Below, in pieces: positions 56,651-64,000 of a stretch of 64,000 nucleotides of DNA. The stretch's first letter is position 1. The number at the start of each line of letters is the position of its first letter. Source of the stretch: Aedes albopictus. Its lineage: Eukaryota; Arthropoda; Insecta; Diptera; Culicidae. The notes under the pieces were generated by a model. The model was given only the letters and a program-made list of their open reading frames with translations. It made no database searches and was not told the DNA's origin. The translations under genes were made by a program, and so were the position numbers. The stretch is from the NCBI RefSeq assembly GCF_035046485.1, contig NC_085137.1:131444703-131508702 (forward strand). The letters are read 5' to 3'.

Positions 56651-57009
56651 GGGCTTGTGTTTCGGTGGATTAATTAACGCCCACTTGAGTGACCGCGGTT
56701 TCCAGTGATGTCCAACGATAAAACGACTTTCTCTTCTACTCATTTGCCTGATATGGGCTTGGCTTAGCCACATGTCATCTGAATTCATTCTGTACCTAAG
56801 ATTTAATCACTATTCTCTTATAGAGTGAGAAACTGCTATATGGCCAGGCGGTTTCATTTATACCCTAAGTAAAGCTGCTATAAGCCATATTTGATAAAAC
56901 GACAAACACTGCTGATATAATTATTGATATTGTGCCGATTTGTCGATTCCTCTAAGTAGAATACCCTGTTCGATTTAATGAGATTGTATTATACTTCAAA
57001 TGTTTAGCC
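56651..57009. other. Unique interval
   Basis: Nothing recognised. Confidence 0.4.
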
Positions 57010-57534
57010 TACACTCCCGACCAAAAGTTTGGGGTCACACACTCAGAAACATGTCATTTTTTTAAGCCTATGTCTCCACCAATTTGCGTCCGATTTCAAA
57101 ATCCTAGGTTTCATTCAAAAGATAATAAGTCAAAGAAACTTTGAACATGATTAAAAAAAACTTTTTCAAAAAGATTTGTATGTAAACTTAACCCAAAGTT
57201 GCCATTTTTTTTTTAAATGAATATAAATCTACGGCAGTGTCGCTGGAAATTGGGTCGACCAAATTTTAAGATGAGAGCGGTAATATAACCTATTTTCTAC
57301 TAGCTTTCAACTGCTTTTTACCGAATTTGGCTAAAAAATCTAGGAAAAAAGTTATTAAGTAAATTAACTCTTCATGTCATCGACCAAAACTTTGGGGTCA
57401 CCCCTCAATATGATGTATCAGCCAAAAGTTTGGGGTCACTTTCGAAAAACATGGAAAAGTGGTTTGGTGATATCTTCGTCATCTATAGATCAATTTTAAT
57501 TCTTTTTGGCTCATTTCAAAGATAATTAACTACC

Positions 57535-58760
57535 GTCGATGGGGCGGTGACAATGGGTCTGGGGGTGAGATTGGGTCAAAACGGAGAAACATAAAATTTG
57601 AAATAGCTCATCAACATCGCTAATTTATATTGCAAACTTTATATTCTTTCAAAGAGCAGATGTTTTTACACGTCATGATGCAGAATAAGATGTTTAGCAA
57701 TAATCGTTTTTTGTTACATTTGTGGCTAAACTTATATGATGAAGCTACTAGTAAATCACTCTGAAAAAATTTCTCCTTCGTAATGTTTCACACAAGTACC
57801 TAACAATAAATTTTCTTATAAGTGGTTAGCTGTAGGTATTACCTAGTTAATGCAACGAAAAAAGTGGGCTGTCATTTCTCTTTTTATTTAAAAATTCAAT
57901 ATTTTCGACCCTATGTCAAAATATTAAGAATATAACGAAAAATAAGTCTACCGTTGTACTAGGAGTCATTTTTTTTCTGTTCGGGTGAGCCACTGCGACC
58001 AGTATTTAGATCTTTTGTGGCATAACTAGGATTCATACAAAATTTATTAAAAAATCCGTTTAAATGTTATTGCGGGAGAGGGTCTAATAATGTGAAACGC
58101 TGTGTAACATAACATTTGAACGACCCTCTATCTTGAGATGGAGTGATTTGCTTTGGCAATACAGGGACCAATGATCATGTACATAAAAGTTTATAAAGGA
58201 GGGTTTGGATAAACATTTCTTATGCAGTATACTAAAAATATCATATAGAGCTACTTCGGCACTGCAGTCTTGGGGAATTAAAACGATAGTTTTAGATTTT
58301 TCCCAACGTTTCGACTCGTATTAGAGTCTTCTTCAGGGGATACTGTAATTATGGGAATCTATAGATCGTAACAGTCGAACTCTCCTTATCCGTACTAAAA
58401 ATATCATGTTTTTTTCAATCAATCTTTCAATGCGCCGCTTCCTCCTTGTAACCCTCCCTCCTCTCATGGAAGTTGAAACTTTAAATGAGGATGATTGTGG
58501 TATCTAAAAATAGTGATACAACATACAAACGTTATTTTATCAAATTTCAACCATTTTTTCGGTTGTATAAGCCCTTTTAGGTGGATAAATCATCTTCATT
58601 AACGTTTGATGTCTTTAACTTAACGTATTCAACGATTTTTGTATATAAAAATGTTATGTAAAGTTAACACATTTCACCACATTTCAAAAAATGAGGCAAC
58701 TTTACGTTTAGTATGTAAATTTCAACAAATATGTGTGGTTCAATGTCTATGCAGTAAGTA
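57535..58760. repeat. Non-palindromic filler within outer foldback
   Basis: Arm sequence AATTGATCTATAGATGACGAAG (rc of about 57472-57495) is matched around 58800 but nothing in 57535-58760 is inverted. It contains the dispersed repeat copy at 57968-58025 and, at about 58299-58340, CCAACGTTTCGACTCGTATT then AGAGTCTTCTTCAGGG, a hairpin-bearing sequence of a kind seen near retroelement 3' ends. The identity is unresolved; it may simply be the original loop. Confidence 0.4.
57968..58025 (+). repeat. Short dispersed repeat, copy 2
   Basis: Reverse complement of 12361-12415, nearly identical over about 55 bp, beginning in a poly-T run and ending TTTGTGGCAT. Confidence 0.6.
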
Positions 58761-59096
58761 TCATTCATTATGTTTCAAATAAGCCAAGAAGAACTAAAAT
58801 TGAATGAAAGATGACAAAGATATAAACAAATCGCTTTTCCGTGTTTTACGATAGTAACCCCAAACAATGGTTAATTTACTTAATAACTTTTTTTTTCTAG
58901 ATTTTTTAGCTAAGTTCTGTAAAAAGCAGTTGAAAGCTAATAGAAAATGGGTTATATTACCGTTCTCATCTTAAAATTTGGTCGACCCAATTTCCAGCGG
59001 CACTGTCGTAAGTTTATATTATTTTTTTTAGAAAATTTGGCAACTTTGGTTTAAGTTTCCATACATTTTTTTTTTGAAAAAGTTTCCTTTAAATTA

Positions 59097-60896
59097 CAGG
59101 GGATGGCCAAAATGTTTGGGATAGGCAACTTTTTTTCTCCCACAAAAAAATCCAACATGATGTAACTTTTCATAGAGTGCATACAAAAATCTCAAATTTT
59201 TGTAAGGTTTGTCAACCTATTATATGTGCATCATTGGTACAAATTTGGGCTCGATTGATTAATTTTTCGCGAAATTAGAATCGTTCGGGTAAAACACTAT
59301 TTTTAGACAACTATTTTTTGAACTGTCATATCTCGGAAACCAGTGAACCGAATTGAATGATTTTTTTAACGTTTATCAACAATATATTGATACTTAATAC
59401 GACGTTATAAAATGTTATATTTTCTCACGGCGAATTAAGTTATACCGGGTTGAATTTTTTACCTATATAGAGAAAAATAAGTAAAATTTACAATACCACA
59501 CAAAAATTATTAAATGTGTTCTTCCTTCAATCTAAATAGGCTCTAATATATCTGATTAGAGATAATTTGAGAACAGAAGTGGCAAATCTTTGGATATCAA
59601 CACTAAAATTTATTGACATTGATGTAAAAAAATACATTTTTTCGAGAAAAATCCAAAAAAGTATCAATGCATGATAACTTTTTTCAACGTTTAAAAAGTA
59701 CCTATGTTTTAATGGTTTGTGAAGCATTTACACATTGGTAGTGTACGTTCAAAATTTCATTCAATTCGGTTCACTGGGTTCCGAGATATGACAGCTCAAA
59801 AATGAGTTGTCTAAAAAAAGGTGTAAATTTGTACCACTGATGCACATACAGGGGATAGACAAAATGATCGGGACAGGAAAAATTTTCACTTTCCAAAAAA
59901 TGTTCAACTAGCTGTAACTTTTCGAAAAGTGCGTCAAATATTCTCAAATTTTTACTGTAAGTTCTTCAACTAGTTGTGTATTAGTGGAGAAAATTTGGAA
60001 AAGATCGGACAATTCTTCACGAAGTTATAAAGATTTTTGGAAAAGATAAAATTATCCGATAGCCAACTTTGAGCTGTTATATCTCCGGATTCAATGAGCC
60101 GATTGCAACGAAATTTTGACCATTCATGACTTATATAATGAACTCTGGAAAACATTTGACTTAACTTGAAATTTTAAACAAGCGTAAAAGTTATAGCGAT
60201 TTTATTTTTTTCACGATTTTTAAGTAAATTGGTCTATTTTTAATATGCATCCCATTACTTTTTCAGTTTATTGGCGGCTATATTGTTACTTTCCTTCAAA
60301 ACGCATTTATATATAAGTCAATGAGAGGGAAACTAAATTAACTATAATTTGCATCTTGAATTTTGTAACGATGTTGATGTTTTGGATAATTTAGTGTTTT
60401 ATTAGAAAAATAATCTAATCGTTATATTTTTCTTCCGTGTTAAGAATATTAAGTTAAGTCAATGGTTTTTCATAGCTCATTATATAAATCTTAAATGGTC
60501 AAAATTTCATTGCATTCGGTTCATTGAATCCGGAGATATAACACCTCAAAGTTGGCTATCGGATAAATTTACCTTTATCAACAATTTTTATTGCTTCGTG
60601 AAGAAATGTTCGATCTATTCCAAATTTTGTCCACTGATACACAACTAGTTGAAGAACTTACAGTAAAAATTTGAGAATATTTGACGCACTTTTCGAAAAG
60701 TTACAGCTAATTGAACATTTTTTGAAAAGTGAAAATTTTGCCTGTCCCGATCATTTTGTCTATCCCCTGTATAATAGGTTGACAAGCAGTCAAAATTTGA
60801 GATTTTTTGATGCACTCTATGAAAAGTTATAGCATGTTGAACTTTTTAGTGAGAGAAAAAAAAGTTGCCTATCCCAAACATTTTGGCCATCCCCTG
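59097..60896. mobile_element. Middle-level TA-flanked palindromic element, copy 1
   Basis: The ends are CAGGGGATGGCCAAAATG and its reverse complement, with TA at 59095-59096 and 60897-60898. Its arms pair (GATAGGCAAC... with ...GTTGCCTATC). The left part is itself folded: CCTATTATATGTGCATC near 59209 is inverted at 59838-59848 together with 60770-60780. It lies inside the outer foldback, whose opposite arm (57140-57180) provides the empty site. It contains the innermost element 59849-60769. Confidence 0.85.
59849..60769. mobile_element. Innermost TA-flanked palindromic element, copy 1
   Basis: The ends are CAGGGGATAGACAAAATG and its reverse complement, with TA at 59847-59848 and 60770-60771. 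The arms are long and highly similar (TCAACTAGCTGTAACTTTTC near the left; GTTACAGCTAATTGAAC near the right). Removing the element restores GATGCACATATAATAGG, present intact (reverse complement) at about 59207-59223. The terminal repeats resemble those of the middle-level element (CAGGGGATRGMCAAAATG), so the two are related families. Confidence 0.88.
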
Positions 60897-61041
60897 TATG
60901 TTCAAAGTTTCTTTGACTTATTATCTTTTGAATGAAACCTAAGGTTTTGAAATCAGACGCAAATTGGCGGAGATATGGGCTTAAAAAATGACATGTTTTT
61001 GAGGGGATGACCCCAAACTTTTGATCGGGAGTGTATATCTG

Positions 61042-61352
61042 ATTCGTCTTTTGCATGGGTAAGTTTTTTTTTTTTGCTATAACTATAAGTACTATCTGTA
61101 TTCAAAAAATCGAGTCAATAGGTTTGGAATTGACTAAGGACCTGTACATAAACTACGTAGACTCTTAGGGGGGACGGGGGGTGTCTGGCCAAAGTCTACG
61201 CTCCATAAAAATTTCGAAAATTTTGTGTGAACAAAAGTCTACGGGGGGAAGGGGGGGTCTGAGATGACCGAAAAAAAAAGTCTACGTAGTTTATAGATAG
61301 CGCCTAAGTTATAGCAAAGAAAAACTACCCCTACAAAAAAGAAGCAGGTGTA
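61042..61352. mobile_element. Palindromic MITE split by a TAA insertion
   Basis: TGATTCGTCTTTTGCATGGG at the left and CCCCTACAAAAAAGAAGC at the right are a diverged version of the MITE at 22862-23045; both have TTTTTGCTATAACT next. Removing the insertion at 61138-61304 rejoins GACTAAGTTATAGC, matching GGCTAAGTTATAGC at 22998. Confidence 0.65.
61138..61304. mobile_element. 167-bp Harbinger-like MITE, TAA target
   Basis: The left end is GGACCTGTACATAAACTACG, the right end CGTAGTTTATAGATAGCGCC, with TAA at 61135-61137 and 61305-61307. The interior is G-rich (GGGGGGACGGGGGGTGTC). The ends resemble those of the element at 14612-15859 (a CATAAATGACG-type core and 3-bp target). Confidence 0.82.
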
Positions 61353-61552
61353 AATGGCTCTATAAATTTGAAGCTACAAAGTGAGCGCTATATGGCGACC
61401 GTAACTCGGTACCGCATTGCAATTTGTTGATGTACAAATTACAAAAGTTCATTTCGAGCTGATTTGGATTAGAAACATAAAATCAATATTGATCTTTGAT
61501 TCTGTGTAATTAGTTTTTATGCCTTTCAATTCCGCCCGCTAATGTTTTTGAG
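61308..61552. other. Short unique interval
   Basis: Apart from the palindrome arm up to 61352, nothing recognised. Confidence 0.4.
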
Positions 61553-61625
61553 ACGGGCTTGTTGGTTTAGTAGCTACTGCTTCTATTTCGTATGCAGAAG
61601 GTCCTGGGTTCAATCCCTTTCCTCC
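61553..61625 (+). repeat. tRNA-like (SINE head) sequence
   Basis: An A-box-like TGGTTTAGTAGCTAC is followed by a B-box GGGTTCAATCCC with about 35 nt between; the overall length (about 70 nt) is close to a tRNA. A clean acceptor stem is not visible, so I call it tRNA-derived. It shares AAGGTCCTGGGTT with 30300-30405. Confidence 0.5.
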
Positions 61626-61667
61626 TACATAGCATCTTTTTTTTTCTCTTCTCTACTTAACAACTTA

Positions 61668-63175
61668 CAGGGTGTGGCCAAAATGTTTGGGATAGGCAAG
61701 TTTTTTTTCTCTCACAAAAAAGTTCAACATGCTGTAACTTTTCTACAAAAGTTATCATGTATTGACACTTTTTGGATTATTTTCGAAAAAATGTATTTTT
61801 TTACACCAATGTCATTAAATTTTAGTTTTGATATCCAAAGAAATTTTACTTCTGTTCTCAAGATATCGCAAATTAGATATATAAGAACCTATTTGGATTG
61901 AAGAAAGAAAACATTTAGTATTTTTTGCGTGGTATTGTAAATTTGACTTATTTTCCTTTATATGGGTGAAAATGTCAAACCGGTACATATGACTTAAACG
62001 GTCGTGAGAAAATTTTATAATGTATTATAAGGTCGCATGAAGTATAAAAATATTGTTGATAAACGTTCAAAATTTCATTCAATTCGGTTCACTGGTCTCG
62101 GAGATACGACAGTTCAAAAATTGGTTGTCTAAAAAATAGTGTTTTACAAGAACGGTTCTAGCTTCGCGAAAGATTAACCTATTGTACCAATGATACACAT
62201 ACAGGGGATAGAAAAAATGATCGGGACAGGCAAAATTTTCACTTTTCAAAAAATGTTCAACTAGCTGTAACTTTTCGAAAAGTGCATCAAATATTCTCAA
62301 ATTTTTACTGCAAGTGCATCAACTAGTTGTGTATCAGTGGTCTAATTTTGGAAAAGATCGGGCCATTCTCCACGAAGTTATAAATATTCTTGGAAAAGGT
62401 AAGATTATTCGATGGCCAACTTTGAGCTGTTATATCTCCGGATTCAATGAATCGATTGCAATGAAATTTTGATCATTCATGACTTATATAATGAGCTCTG
62501 GAAAACATTTGACTTAACTTGAAATTTTTAACGAGAGAAAAAGTTTTTTCAGTAAATTGGTCTATTTTTAATATGCATTCCATTACTTTTTCAATTTATT
62601 GGCGACTATGTTGTTACTTTCCCTCAAAACACATTTATATATGAGTCAATTAGAGAAAAATTAAATGAACTATAATTTGCATCTTGAATTTTGAAACGAT
62701 GTTGAAGTTTTGGATAATTTGTGTTAAGAATTTTAAGTTAAGCCAAAGGTTTTTCATAGCTCATTATACAAGTCATAAATGGTCAAAATTTCATTGCATT
62801 TGGTTCACTGAATCCGGAGATATAACAGCTCAAAGTTGGCCATCGGATAATTTTACTTTTTTCAAGAATCTTTATAACTCCGTGAAGAATTGCCCGATTT
62901 CCAAAATTGAACCACTGATACACAGCTAGTTGATGCACTTGCAGTAAAAATTTGAAAATATTTAAAGCACTTTTCGAAAAGTTACAGCTAGTTGAACATT
63001 TTTTGAAAAGTGAAAATTTTGCCTGTCCCGATCATTTTGTCTATCCCCTGTATAATAGGTTGACAAACAGTCAAAATTTGAGAGTTTTTGATGCACTCTA
63101 TAAAAAGTAAGAGCATGTTGAATTTTTTGAGAGAAAAAAAAAGTTGCCTATCCCAAACATTTTGGCCACTCACTG
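61668..63175. mobile_element. Middle-level TA-flanked element, copy 2
   Basis: Same family as 59097-60896: the left end is CAGGGTGTGGCCAAAATG, the right end CATTTTGGCCACTCACTG, with TA at 61666-61667 and 63176-63177. The left arm differs from copy 1 by a deletion and rearrangement near 61735-61760 (the segment continues in opposite orientation), making it about 220 bp shorter. It contains the innermost element at 62202-63050 at the same internal site as in copy 1. Confidence 0.85.
62202..63050. mobile_element. Innermost TA-flanked element, copy 2
   Basis: Close relative of 59849-60769: the ends are CAGGGGATAGAAAAAATG and CATTTTGTCTATCCCCTG, with TA at 62200-62201 and 63051-63052. The flanks ATACACA|TA and TA|TAATAGG match the insertion context of copy 1. 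Confidence 0.88.
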
Positions 63176-63177
63176 TA

Positions 63178-64000
63178 TGTATATTCATAAATTCATACCC
63201 ATCGCTAGAACAGAAACAAGTTGAAAAAGCCGTTTTCCTTCCTTCCAACTTTCACATCACAGTGTCAATGGACCATACAACGCCTACAAGCTATGCAACT
63301 AAGCGAACTGTGCCGCTACTTTTTCAGAGTAATCAACACACAATTTATCATCTAAATGTATCCTGTATCCTTGGATCGCACCACCACACTATGGGGAAAG
63401 TGGTGGCCAAAAATCGAAATAAAGACTTGCTTTGAATGACGTGTCTTATACACCATTCGAGAGCCAGATTGTTCAAACCTAGATTCCCAAAATTTCAGCC
63501 CTCTGTAATGGAAACTCATTGTGCCACAGATATCAGACTTAGAAAATTAGTGAAAATTGTAGAAAAAATGCATTTTAAACAAATGCAATTTTCTCAGTGA
63601 AAAAACGGTTTAATTTTAGAATTTAATCCACCGTTGGAAATGCTATTGATTGAACTTTATAATGGGTGTGTTGTTGGGGTTACACGGTTAATTGAAATTA
63701 GAAAAAAATGGGTGATTATTGACAAAAACAACATTTTTTGCCTAAGTTGGTCTGTATCTAACAAGCAGGGTCGAGCAGTCTCATGGGACCGCCTCCACAG
63801 TTTAGTTTGGGGTCTATACTATCTGCGGAACGCGAATCCAGCTGCGGATAGCTGCGGATGAGCGTCATTTTGACAAAAGCCCGAAAATTGGATTTTTTTT
63901 TAATTTTTTTTTTGTTAATTACGATTATTGATTATGCGATCATATACAAAAAAAATCGTACAATTTAAACAGTGCTGCAAAGATGGAACTGTTAATTGTC
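63178..64000. other. Unique interval to window end
   Basis: No repeat or gene recognised. Frames of 115 codons (63088-63435, which starts inside the MITE) and 75 codons (63634-63861) have no known domain. Confidence 0.4.

Larger units (their letters stand above)
57012..61033. mobile_element. Outer Tc1/mariner-type foldback, 4.0 kb with nests
   Basis: The ends are CACTCCCGACCAAAAGTTTG and the complement CACTCCCGATCAAAAGTTTG, flanked by TA at 57010-57011 and 61034-61035. The left arm (57012-57530) pairs with 58765-59090 plus 60899-61033, the latter being separated by the element 59097-60896. AGTTTGGGGTCAC words also recur internally (57388, 57429). Another insertion of unknown type probably fills 57535-58760, since the arm sequence resumes on either side. 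No transposase was seen. The TA target and ends fit Tc1/mariner. Confidence 0.8.

Noticed and set aside
61553..61625. Functional tRNA gene
   Set aside because: Same reason: B box good, acceptor stem not convincing; a shared sequence with another fragment implies a dispersed family.
1..64000. LTR retrotransposon or endogenous viral sequence
   Set aside because: No paired long terminal repeats, primer-binding site, polymerase motifs or viral protein similarity could be seen by eye on either strand.

Overview
The window looks like non-coding, transposon-packed DNA from a mosquito, most likely an Aedes-type genome. This is inference from three things: AT-rich sequence with no convincing long gene, several tRNA-derived SINEs resembling the Aedes Feilai type, and a very high density of palindromic (foldback) MITEs nested in each other. 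No complete protein-coding gene, rRNA, functional tRNA, LTR retrotransposon or viral sequence could be recognised. The only protein remnant I can name is a decayed Tc1/mariner-type transposase (minus strand, about 29,540-29,760). Two short stretches look like possible exons: 20,054-20,287 (minus; 234 bp, open, flanked by good splice signals) and 18,350-18,396 (plus).

Layout. 0-6.5 kb: a hAT-like palindromic MITE, then an old element (1,029-5,458) split by a 3.0-kb element with 4-bp target duplications, then a TTA-flanked foldback MITE. 7-12.4 kb: a palindromic MITE, a tRNA-like stretch, a long unique interval and a 160-bp MITE. 12.4-16 kb: a TA-flanked mariner-type element containing a second hAT-like foldback, then a TTA-flanked Harbinger-like element. 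16-22 kb: mostly unique, with GC-rich patches, the two candidate exons and a 62-bp retroposed insertion. 22-27 kb: minisatellite, palindromes, a 21-bp-repeat foldback holding a second copy of the TTA MITE, a SINE, and a roughly 147-bp tandem array carrying a TTAA MITE. 27-38 kb: degenerate GAATTCC arrays interrupted by MITEs, the Tc1/mariner relic, a SINE and a 154-bp tandem array. 38-43 kb: minisatellite, then the inverted second copy of the 3-kb element with two further nested MITEs and a (GT)40 expansion. 43-57 kb: unique DNA, foldback elements, GAATTCC arrays, a 59-bp retroposon, SINEs, Helitron-like copies and a GC-rich unique island. 57-63.2 kb: a three-level nest of TA-flanked palindromic elements, of which the inner two levels recur as a unit 0.6 kb downstream.

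Several repeats are present twice, one copy carrying an insertion and the other not, so many insertion boundaries and target duplications can be read directly against an empty site. The strongest observations are: (1) a 3-kb 4-bp-TSD element family in two inverted copies, with a third foldback (48,733-51,842) sharing its terminal motif; (2) a composite of one palindromic element inside another, present twice with the same internal junction; (3) two independent, TSD-bounded insertions of only about 60 bp that both begin at the same hairpin of a retroposon 3' end; (4) three TTAA-flanked MITEs of different families, each with an empty site visible; (5) a symmetric phase-0 candidate exon.
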